Below, one piece after another: positions 57,236 to 64,000 of a stretch of 64,000 nt of DNA; the stretch's first letter is position 1; each line of letters begins with the position of its first letter. Position numbers and translations under genes: made by a program. A model generated the notes under the pieces. That model was not told the DNA's origin and made no database searches. It saw only the letters and a program-made list of their open reading frames with translations. This stretch comes from Xanthobacter autotrophicus. GTDB lineage: Bacteria > Pseudomonadota > Alphaproteobacteria > Rhizobiales > Xanthobacteraceae. Location of the stretch: assembly GCF_030015065.1 (NCBI RefSeq), contig NZ_JAIVFN010000001.1, forward strand, positions 62,001 through 126,000. The letters run 5' to 3'.

Positions 57236-57850
57236 CTTACCTCCTTTTGAAGCGTCCTGATGACGCCCGTTCCACACAACCGGTGCGGAACGATGGGAGG
57301 ATCACACAACTATTAGGAGCGTTTGTAGATTGGCACAACCATTGGCGCAACATCGCCCGCTCTCTTGCCTGCGGCGAAGCGTGCGACCCCAATGCCGACA
57401 AGCCTTTTGCAGGAGGAGGGAGATTGTTCAGCCCTCAGACACGGGGCAAAATGTATCCCCCTCGGCTGTCCAGCTTGTGGAAGCTGACGGCACCCGTGCC
57501 GGTCCTGAACATCTGAAGCAATTTTACTGGAGCGCGATCCGAGCAAATTGACCCAATTGGCTCGGTGCATCGCCGTCTAGGCTTGAGAAAGAGAACGCGG
57601 CGCAGCCTCCGTTGGAGCATTGCGAGAGCCTGCGGCCATGACCGAGAGCAGGATTCGCGTGGCATGATAAGCCCGCTGGGCGGAACGGCAGTTGGCATGG
57701 ATTTCCTGCGTCCCCTCCCCGGAACCGGTCGGTCGCGGACCGGATGTCCCAGCCCTCCCTTGGGCTCAAAGCCACCGCAAGGGCGGGTTCTCCCGGACGA
57801 CCGAAGCGCGACGTGACTGTCGCACTTCGGTTCAGGCCGGAAATGGGCCG
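57236..57850. other. 615-bp gap with repeat copy D and no convincing gene
   Basis: This stretch follows the phage-like pair and precedes the glcB 3' end. It has a 12-bp direct repeat (ATTGGCACAACC / ATTGGCGCAAC, about 57331-57353), repeat copy D at 57529-57600, and a hairpin ACCGAAGCGCGAC/GTCGCACTTCGGT (57800-57831) that could end glcB transcription through a G-U pair. Open frames here are short, overlap one another and have no ribosome sites. Confidence 0.6.
57529..57600. repeat. Interspersed palindromic repeat, copy D (diverged)
   Basis: GGAGCGCGATCC is followed by the 27-bp palindrome at 57539-57565 (arms CCGAGCAAATTGA and CCAATTGGCTCGG around C), then TGCATCGCCGTCTAGG and GAGAAAGAGAACGCGG. 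Relative to copy B, two stem positions changed on both arms (T-A to G-C and G-C to A-T), keeping 11 of 13 pairs. This is the most diverged copy of the long form. Confidence 0.85.
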
Positions 57851-60034
57851 TCAGCTCTGGCTTGCGAGCTCAGCCTTCAGCTCCAGCCGGCGCTGGTGGA
57901 GCAGCGGCTCGGTGTAGCCGCTCGGCTGCACGCGGCCCTTGAAGACGAGGTCGCAGGCGGCCTTGAAGGCGATGGAGGCATCGAAGTCCGGCGCCATGGG
58001 GCGGTAGAGCGGATCGCCCGCATTCTGCCGGTCCACCACCGCCGCCATGCGCTTCATGGTCTCCATCACCTGCGCCTCGGTGCACACGCCGTGGCGCAGC
58101 CAGTTGGCCATGTGCTGGGAGGAAATGCGCAGGGTCGCGCGGTCCTCCATCAGGCCGACATCGTGGATGTCCGGCACCTTGGAGCAGCCCACCCCCTGGT
58201 CGATCCAGCGCACCACATAACCGAGGATGCCCTGGGCGTTGTTGTCCAGCTCCTCCTGGATCGCCTCGGGCGTCCAGTTCGGCCGCACCGCCACCGGGAT
58301 GGTGAGGAGGTCGTCCAGCTTCGCCTTGGGGCGGCTGCGCAGCGCCGCCTGCACCTGATGCACGTCAACCTTGTGATAGTGGGTGGCGTGCAGGGTGGCG
58401 GCGGTGGGAGACGGCACCCAGGCCGTGTTGGCGCCCGCCTTGGGATGGGCGATTTTCTGCTCCAGCATGGCGGCCATCATGTCCGGCATGGCCCACATGC
58501 CCTTGCCGATCTGGGCGTGGCCGGCGAGCCCGCATTCGAGGCCCGTATCCACGTTCCAGTTCTCGTAGGCGCCGATCCAGGCGGCCTGCTTCATGTCGCC
58601 CTTGCGGACCATGGGGCCGGCTTCCATGGAGGTGTGGATCTCGTCGCCGGTGCGGTCGAGGAAGCCGGTATTGATGAAGGCGACGCGGCTCGAAGCGGCG
58701 CGGATGCACTCCTTGAGGTTCACCGTGGTGCGGCGCTCCTCGTCCATGATGCCCATCTTGATGGTGTTGCGGGCGAGGCCGAGCAGGTCCTCCACGCGGT
58801 CGAAGATCTCCACCGCGAAGGCCACTTCCTCCGGCCCGTGCATCTTGGGCTTCACCACATACATGGAGCCGGTGCGGCTGTTGGCACGGCGACCGTTCGG
58901 GCCGATGTCGCGCAGGGCGATGAGCGCGGTGACGGCCGCATCCATGATGCCCTCGGGGATCTGCGAGCCGTCCTTCAGCAGGATGGCCGGATTGGTCATG
59001 AGGTGCCCGACGTTGCGCACCAGCATCAGCGAGCGGCCGGGCAGCACCAGCGTGCTGCCGTCCGGGGCGGTGTATTCGCGGTCGGGGTTGAGGGCGCGGG
59101 TGAAGGTGCGGCCGCCCTTGGCGATCTCCTCCTTGAGGTCCCCCGTCATCAGGCCGAGCCAGTTGCGGTAGACGACGACCTTGTCCTCCGCATCCACGGC
59201 GGCGACGGAATCCTCGCAATCCTGGATGGTGGTGAGCGCGGCTTCCAGCACGAGGTCGGAGATGCCGGCCTTGTCGTCCCTGCCGATGACGCTGGCGCGA
59301 TCCACCACGATCTCGATGTGGAGGCCGTTCCTCTTCAGCAACACGGCGGAGGGCGCCGACGGCTCGCCGCGATAGCCGGCGAACTGGGCCGGATCCGCAA
59401 GGCCGGTCGCGCCGACGACGAGCGCGCCATCCTTCACCGAGAGCGCCCCGGCACCCGACCACGAGCCGTCCTTCAGCGGGGCGCTCTCGTCGAGGAAGGC
59501 GCGGCCCCAGGCGATCACCTTGGCACCGCGGCCGGGATTGTAGCCCTTGCCCTTCTCGGCGCCGTTGCTTTCCGGAATGGCATCGGTGCCGTAGAGCGCG
59601 TCATAGAGCGAGCCCCAGCGCGCGTTCGCGGCATTGAGGGCGTAGCGCGCATTCATCACCGGCACCACCAGCTGCGGCCCGGCGACCTCGGCGATCTCGG
59701 GGTCCACGTTGGCCGTGGTCACGGCAAAGGCGGGGCCTTCGGGCACCAAATAGCCGATTTTGGCAAGGAAAGCCTTGTAGGCATCAATGTCGATCGGGGC
59801 GCCGTTGTCCCGATACCACTGATCGAGCGTCTTCTGCAGATCCTCGCGCTGCTCGAGGAGCGCGCGATTGCGCGGCGCCAGATCGTGGGCGATGGCGGAC
59901 AGGCCGACCCAGAACGCCTCCCCCTCGATGCCGCTGCCGGGCAGAACCTCCGTCTCGATGAAATCGTGCAGAGCACGCGCGATGTACAGCCCGGCGCGTT
60001 CCACCCGGGCTTCGGTCCCACTTGCCATGTTCAC
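57851..60034 (-). CDS. glcB: Malate synthase G
   Basis: Malate synthase G condenses glyoxylate and acetyl-CoA to malate, completing the glyoxylate shunt for growth on C2 compounds. The 727-residue monomer-type enzyme shows the family blocks [39 protein letters not shown] and [17 protein letters not shown], and the catalytic-region [21 protein letters not shown] lies 7 bases before a GTG at 60034; an ATG two codons further in is too distant from it. Isocitrate lyase is not in the window. Confidence 0.95.
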   Translation of the reverse strand: MNMASGTEARVERAGLYIARALHDFIETEVLPGSGIEGEAFWVGLSAIAHDLAPRNRALLEQREDLQKTLDQWYRDNGAPIDIDAYKAFLAKIGYLVPEGPAFAVTTANVDPEIAEVAGPQLVVPVMNARYALNAANARWGSLYDALYGTDAIPESNGAEKGKGYNPGRGAKVIAWGRAFLDESAPLKDGSWSGAGALSVKDGALVVGATGLADPAQFAGYRGEPSAPSAVLLKRNGLHIEIVVDRASVIGRDDKAGISDLVLEAALTTIQDCEDSVAAVDAEDKVVVYRNWLGLMTGDLKEEIAKGGRTFTRALNPDREYTAPDGSTLVLPGRSLMLVRNVGHLMTNPAILLKDGSQIPEGIMDAAVTALIALRDIGPNGRRANSRTGSMYVVKPKMHGPEEVAFAVEIFDRVEDLLGLARNTIKMGIMDEERRTTVNLKECIRAASSRVAFINTGFLDRTGDEIHTSMEAGPMVRKGDMKQAAWIGAYENWNVDTGLECGLAGHAQIGKGMWAMPDMMAAMLEQKIAHPKAGANTAWVPSPTAATLHATHYHKVDVHQVQAALRSRPKAKLDDLLTIPVAVRPNWTPEAIQEELDNNAQGILGYVVRWIDQGVGCSKVPDIHDVGLMEDRATLRISSQHMANWLRHGVCTEAQVMETMKRMAAVVDRQNAGDPLYRPMAPDFDASIAFKAACDLVFKGRVQPSGYTEPLLHQRRLELKAELASQS

Positions 60035-60192
60035 CGTCTGTCACCTTTTTCCCAAGGCGAGACCGCATCCTGAGGAGATGCCGGTCGCGGCTGCGACGTC
60101 GGCGGCCTCGCCTTCACCAAATCGTTTCTATTGTACCGTCCTGCTCCCACATCCCGGCGCGACCTCGGAGGGGCCGCATCGGCCGGATCGTC

Positions 60193-61338
60193 CTACTCGT
60201 ATAGATAGCCGACTGGGCTACCGGACAGCCTGTCATTGCGCAGGCTCGACCGGGTGATGATCTGGCCCGCCAGCCCGTCGATCTCGTCGCGCTGGGTGGG
60301 CGTCCACATCTTGAGGTCCTCGATCCCCTTGAGGAGGCCGAGCCGCAGGATCTGCGTGTCCTCGCCGATCTCCGCCAGCGCAAGTGCGCCCCCGCCGGCG
60401 GTGACGGTATCGCCCGTGGCGAGCTCCAGGAGCTTGCCCGAGCCGTCCGAGAAGCCGGCGGTGCCGCGGATGATGCGATAGACCACCACCTCGCCTTTGG
60501 CGAGGCCCTGGACATCGGCCGCTGCGGTCGATTTGGGCAAAAGAGCCTTGCCGCGCGGATCAGTAGCGATGATGTGCCCGGTCACCAGGTTGCCGCTCGG
60601 CGCCTCGATGCCGAGATCGCGCACATGGACCGGCAGGGGCGAGGCCACCGGGCCCAGGGCGTCCGCGGGATAGGCGCGGAACAGGGCGTTGAGCGTCAGC
60701 GGATCCTGGAACCAGAAGCCGGCGCCGGTGGGGCGGTTGTGCAACGGGTGCTTCCAGGCGGTGCGGGGCGTCTCGTCCTCGCGGATATCCTCGGGGCCGA
60801 CGACGGTCGGGTTGGGGAAGGTGGAGGGATCGGTGATGAACGCCTCGATGAACTTGCCGGAATAGCCCATGCACAGGGGATCGGGCACCACCGTCTGCGG
60901 CGTCTTCAGGTTCTCCTCCATCGACAGGCCCGACCAGGTGTAGAACAGCTGGCGGTGCACGATGGCGCTCTGCAGCATCACTGCGCCGGGGCCGACATAA
61001 TGGAGCATTCCATCATAGTCGAAGGTGAACATGCCGGAGGTGACGAGGACGAGCTGGAAGCCGCCCGGCGGAAGGTGGAGATGAAAATCCGTCGGCCCGG
61101 TGTCCTGCCGGTAGATCGGGAGGTTCGTCGCGACCTCCTGCAGCAGGAAAGCGTCATTGTTGGCGCGAAGACCTTCCAGCGCGCGATGATAGAGGGCCTG
61201 CGGACGGTAGATGGGATCGTAGCCGATGTCCCTGTGGCGATCGACGGCAACGAAGGCGCCGCGATTCATCGTGATGCGTTCACCATCCGGACGCGTGAGC
61301 CCCGGCCACTTGAAATCGACCATCGACTGCATGCCCAT
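60193..61338 (-). CDS. Bicupin-like protein of unknown function
   Basis: I do not recognise a named family. The 381-residue protein appears to hold two cupin barrels: the first has H86 and H88 in DFHLHLPPGGFQLVLV and H128 in QSAIVHRQLF, with Gln where the usual metal-binding Glu would be; the second (about 283-335, VVVYRIIRGTAG ... LATGDTVTAG) has no metal ligands. There is no signal peptide or membrane segment. GGGAG lies 7 bases before the ATG at 61338. It is in the same direction as glcB, 158 bp upstream of it, and preceded by an AT-rich region. Confidence 0.7.
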   Translation of the reverse strand: MGMQSMVDFKWPGLTRPDGERITMNRGAFVAVDRHRDIGYDPIYRPQALYHRALEGLRANNDAFLLQEVATNLPIYRQDTGPTDFHLHLPPGGFQLVLVTSGMFTFDYDGMLHYVGPGAVMLQSAIVHRQLFYTWSGLSMEENLKTPQTVVPDPLCMGYSGKFIEAFITDPSTFPNPTVVGPEDIREDETPRTAWKHPLHNRPTGAGFWFQDPLTLNALFRAYPADALGPVASPLPVHVRDLGIEAPSGNLVTGHIIATDPRGKALLPKSTAAADVQGLAKGEVVVYRIIRGTAGFSDGSGKLLELATGDTVTAGGGALALAEIGEDTQILRLGLLKGIEDLKMWTPTQRDEIDGLAGQIITRSSLRNDRLSGSPVGYLYE

Positions 61339-61833
61339 GGCTATCTCCCATGTAAGACGCCAAAATAAAATCAGATGGCGCAATAGCCATATTCAATCGG
61401 ACTTGAGAGCCGTCAAATCAACATTGCAGTCAAGCCTGGCTTGCCGCCATTATCCTTCGTCTTTCGCTCTTTTCAGTTTGTGATTTGAGTAATAATTACG
61501 CTTATGATTACATTTCGACGGCCAAATGGTGAATTTGGAGGCACGACCCGGATCGAGCGGGTGCGCCGAACCCGCATGGAATGAAACGGACGCAGGCGCG
61601 AAGGGCGTGCCGCCGGACTTCCGGGCCACGAGCGACTTCGTCACCGAGCTTTCGTTGACGCAATCCCAGCCCGACGGATCTGGGCTCTCCAGGAGCCGGA
61701 TTTTGGTTTAGTGATGATGGCTAACCCATGTGCGCTCCGTATGCACGGACGCGTCAGCAAACGAAAATGAGGCGTATCGCGGCCTAAAATCGAGTACATC
61801 GCGACACGACCAAGCTTCACGATCCACAAAGAA
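61339..61833. other. 495-bp region with lower GC and no convincing gene
   Basis: The first about 180 bp are much richer in A and T than the surroundings (for instance TAATAATTACGCTTATGATT at 61487-61506) and must contain the promoter of the cupin gene. The rest has normal composition; a 61-codon frame on the plus strand and overlapping ones on the minus strand have no ribosome sites or recognisable domains. It may be a worn remnant of mobile DNA. Confidence 0.55.
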
Positions 61834-62826
61834 ATGACGGAATTTCAGGCCTTTAGATTTGCCGTGGCCCCTATGATGGATTGGACGGACCGCCATTGCC
61901 GGGCCTTCCACCGCACCCTTTCGCGCCATGCGCGGCTCTATACGGAGATGGTCACCGCCCCCGCCATCCTCCACGGCGATCGCGCGCGCCTGCTCGGCTT
62001 CTCGCCCGACGAGCACAAGGTGGCCGTGCAGCTGGGCGGAAGCGATCCGGCCGAGCTGGCGCAGGCGGCGCGGATCTGCGCGGATTTCGGCTATGACGAG
62101 ATCAACCTCAATGTGGGTTGCCCGTCCGACCGGGTGCAGGGTGGCAATTTCGGCGCCTGCCTCATGCGCGAGCCGGAACTGGTGGCCGATTGCGTCGCCG
62201 CCATGAAGGCCGTCGTCGCCATCCCCGTCACCGTCAAGTGCCGCATCGGCGTGGACGACCAGGACCCCGAGGAAGCCCTCGACCGGCTCGCCGACGCCGT
62301 GGTGGCGGCGGGCACGGACGCGCTTATCGTCCATGCCCGCAAGGCTTGGCTGAAGGGCCTCTCGCCCCGCGAGAACCGGGACATCCCGCCCCTCGACTAT
62401 GACCGCGTGCGGCGGCTGAAGGCCCGCTTGCCCCATGTGCCGATCGCGCTGAACGGCGGCATCGCCAGCCTCGCCCAGGGGATGGAGGAGGCACGCGGCC
62501 TCGACGGCATGATGCTGGGCCGCGCCGCCTATCAGGACCCGGAGCTGCTCCTCGGCGTGGACCCGCTGCTGTTCGGCGCGCCCGCGCCCCATGTCGACAG
62601 CTTCGCCGCCGTGGAGGCGTTCGAGCCCTATGTCGCGTACCACCTGGAAGCGGGCGGCCGGCTCTCCGACATCACCCGCCACATGCTGGGCCTGTTTACG
62701 GGCCGCAAGGGCGCCCGCATCTTCCGGCGCCACCTCTCCACCGAAGCCATCCGGCCCGGCGCCGGGCTCGACGTGCTGCGCGCGGCGGTGGACCAAGTGC
62801 GCCGGCGCCAGCCGGTCGCGGCCTGA
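61834..62826 (+). CDS. dusA: tRNA-dihydrouridine(20/20a) synthase DusA
   Basis: DusA reduces uridines 20 and 20a in the tRNA D-loop with FMN and NADPH. The 330-residue protein has the start RFAVAPMMDWTDRHCR, the catalytic cysteine in NVGCPSDRVQGGNFGACLM and FMN-phosphate residues in ALNGGIAS and DGMMLGRAAYQDP. All match the DusA branch, not DusB or DusC. AAAGAA precedes the ATG. It lies between the AT-rich gap and the TauE/SafE gene, co-directional with the latter. Confidence 0.95.
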   Translation: MTEFQAFRFAVAPMMDWTDRHCRAFHRTLSRHARLYTEMVTAPAILHGDRARLLGFSPDEHKVAVQLGGSDPAELAQAARICADFGYDEINLNVGCPSDRVQGGNFGACLMREPELVADCVAAMKAVVAIPVTVKCRIGVDDQDPEEALDRLADAVVAAGTDALIVHARKAWLKGLSPRENRDIPPLDYDRVRRLKARLPHVPIALNGGIASLAQGMEEARGLDGMMLGRAAYQDPELLLGVDPLLFGAPAPHVDSFAAVEAFEPYVAYHLEAGGRLSDITRHMLGLFTGRKGARIFRRHLSTEAIRPGAGLDVLRAAVDQVRRRQPVAA

Positions 62827-62979
62827 TCCCCTCCCTGCCTCCCGGATTGCCGGCGTGATCTGCACGCCATGCGCGGCTCCCGCGCCGGCGCATGCGGGCG
62901 CGGCGGTGGACAGGCGCGCCGATCGGCGTCACTGCTGCGGCATCCCGCCTGTCGCGTCCCATCTGACGGACCTGCCCCC

Positions 62980-63816
62980 ATGCTCGCCTCCATCTCCACC
63001 CACGACATCGTCATGCTCGCAGGAGCGATGCTGGCGGGTGGCGTGCTCACGGGGCTCATCGCCGGCATGCTGGGCATCGGCGGCGGCGGCGTCATCGTTC
63101 CGGTGCTCTATGAGGTCTTCGGCGTGCTGGGAGTGGATGACGGCCTGCGCATGCAGCTGTGCGTCGGCACCTCGCTCGCCATCATCATCCCCACCGCCAT
63201 CTCCTCCCACAACGCCCACATGAAGAAGGGCGCGGTGCTGCCCGGCGTGGTGCGCAGCTGGCGGGTGCCGGCCATCGCCGGCATCCTCACCGGCAGCGCC
63301 ATCGCGGCGGTGGTGGCGGGCTGGGTGCTGCAGGCGGTGTTCGTTGTGGTCATCTCGCTGCTGGGCCTGAAAAGCCTGCTCGGCCGCAACGACATCCGCA
63401 TCGCCGAGCACCTGCCCGGGCCCGGCGCCATGCGCGCCTATGGCTTCGTCATCGGCCTGGCTTCGTCGCTGGTGGGGATTTCCGGGGGCGGCATCGCCAC
63501 CAATATCCTGCTGCTCTACGGGGTGCCCATCCATGCGGCGGTGGCCACCTCCGCCGGCATCGGCATCATCATCCCCATCCCGGGCGTCATCGGCTACGCC
63601 GTGGCCGGCTGGCCGCACCTGTCCCAGCTGCCGCCATTCTCGGTGGGCTATGTCTCGGTGATCGGATTTGTCTGCATCGCTCCGGTGGCGGCTCTGGTGG
63701 CGCCGTTCGGCGCCCGGCTCGCGCACCGGCTGGGGCGCCGGCAGCTGGAAATCGGCTTCGGCCTGTTCCTGCTGCTGGTAGCCTCGCGCTTCCTCGCCGC
63801 CATCGTCTGGGGCTGA
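62980..63816 (+). CDS. TauE/SafE family membrane transporter
   Basis: A 278-residue transporter with eight or so hydrophobic segments and the family's two related halves, marked by GMLGIGGGGVIVPVLY in the first and LVGISGGGIATNILLLYG in the second. TauE/SafE proteins export sulfite, sulfoacetate or similar organic anions; some members take up other compounds. The substrate is not given by the neighbours. The start at 62980 is chosen because family members begin about 20 residues before the first segment; no clear ribosome site is visible. Confidence 0.9.
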   Translation: MLASISTHDIVMLAGAMLAGGVLTGLIAGMLGIGGGGVIVPVLYEVFGVLGVDDGLRMQLCVGTSLAIIIPTAISSHNAHMKKGAVLPGVVRSWRVPAIAGILTGSAIAAVVAGWVLQAVFVVVISLLGLKSLLGRNDIRIAEHLPGPGAMRAYGFVIGLASSLVGISGGGIATNILLLYGVPIHAAVATSAGIGIIIPIPGVIGYAVAGWPHLSQLPPFSVGYVSVIGFVCIAPVAALVAPFGARLAHRLGRRQLEIGFGLFLLLVASRFLAAIVWG

Positions 63817-63829
63817 GCGGCGGCGGGCT

Positions 63830-64000
63830 TCACCAGCGGTGGGAGAAGCCGGCGGTGATGCTCTTGTTGAGCGTCGAACCGGTATCGGCGATGGAGGTCG
63901 TGACGGTGACGTCGCCGAGCACCTTCTGCTGCGCGCTGAGGCTGGGCAGCAGGGTGGGCGTCTCCTGCGTGGCCTTGGTGGCGAGGGAAAAGGTGGTGCC
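63830..64000 (-). CDS. 3' end of an unidentified gene, possibly outer-membrane
   Basis: The last 56 codons of a minus-strand gene that extends beyond the window. The visible part alternates polar and hydrophobic residues (KVLGDVTVTTSIADTGSTL) and ends in ITAGFSHRW, with an aromatic last residue as in outer-membrane beta-barrels. That is weak evidence from a short piece. It is convergent with the TauE/SafE gene, 13 bp between stops. Confidence 0.6.
   Translation of the reverse strand, partial: GTTFSLATKATQETPTLLPSLSAQQKVLGDVTVTTSIADTGSTLNKSITAGFSHRW

Noticed and set aside
57330..57353. TTGGCAC-like sequence resembling a sigma-54 promoter
   Set aside because: The downstream half reads TTGG instead of TTGC and no plus-strand gene follows; it is better explained as a 12-bp direct repeat.
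57692..60073. A 793-codon plus-strand frame opposite glcB
   Set aside because: Shadow of malate synthase G; no ribosome site or recognisable motif.
61526..61711. A 61-codon plus-strand frame before dusA
   Set aside because: No ribosome site, no recognisable domain, and overlapping frames of equal quality on the other strand.

Overview
The window is high-GC DNA packed with genes and reads as a core-chromosome segment of an alphaproteobacterium. Hyphomicrobiales, and within them the Xanthobacteraceae (Xanthobacter/Azorhizobium-like), is my best inference. Support comes from a Usg protein, an RHH-type and a MucR-free small-regulator set typical of that order, a metal-site variant of HemB without zinc cysteines, a CIRCE-controlled groESL, the sdhE-mfd pair, and a Rieske ferredoxin of the kind that serves diiron alkene/toluene monooxygenases. 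No rRNA, tRNA, CRISPR array or intact insertion sequence was seen.

Layout. 1-2315: yajC-secD-secF (secF cut by the window edge), on the minus strand. 2497-8231: pncC, recQ, then an odd cluster made of an FmdB-type zinc ribbon, a TrpC-like protein lacking key catalytic residues, a Rieske ferredoxin, a dehydrogenase-fold protein with Phe in place of the catalytic Tyr, and a small HTH regulator. 8304-19600: housekeeping and catabolic genes (O-methyltransferase, 3-hydroxyisobutyryl-CoA hydrolase, hemB, threonine ammonia-lyase, RDD and MarC membrane proteins, bpt, a 3-hydroxyacyl-CoA dehydrogenase, eno, queF, DUF1835). 19628-25694: an AI-2E-type transporter, dnaE, and a VapBC toxin-antitoxin pair bracketed by palindromic repeats. 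25713-31708: a tightly coupled operon read right to left, glyA-nrdR-ribD-small membrane protein-ribE-ribH-nusB-thiL. 31883-37321: exbB-exbD-tonB on the minus strand facing away from a small cysteine-bearing protein and a TonB-dependent receptor, together a metal or metal-chelate uptake locus. 37418-43317: isovaleryl-CoA dehydrogenase, queA-tgt, ExoD, RHH, DJ-1/PfpI and Usg proteins. 43707-46508: groES-groEL and a secreted glycine-zipper protein. 46644-55589: mfd-sdhE, cobS with two small partners, an AhpD-like protein, an aldo/keto reductase and a DUF900 lipoprotein. 55608-57235: two genes of phage-tail character. 57851-64000: malate synthase G, an unrecognised bicupin, dusA, a TauE/SafE transporter and the 3' end of one more gene.

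Two kinds of non-coding structure stand out. First, a family of about 40-120 bp palindromic elements recurs at least six times between genes; its 27-bp core palindrome keeps pairing through paired substitutions, and in two places its edge supplies the stop codon of the neighbouring gene. Second, the 3' ends of three unrelated genes (threonine ammonia-lyase, groEL, glyA) are followed by tandem copies of their own last bases, stop codon included in the first two.

In function the window joins protein export, tRNA queuosine synthesis (queF, queA, tgt), branched-chain amino-acid breakdown (ivd, hibch), flavin/thiamine/one-carbon cofactor supply, the glyoxylate shunt (glcB) and stress proteostasis. 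The least explained part is the TrpC-like/Rieske/SDR-like cluster at 5.0-8.2 kb.
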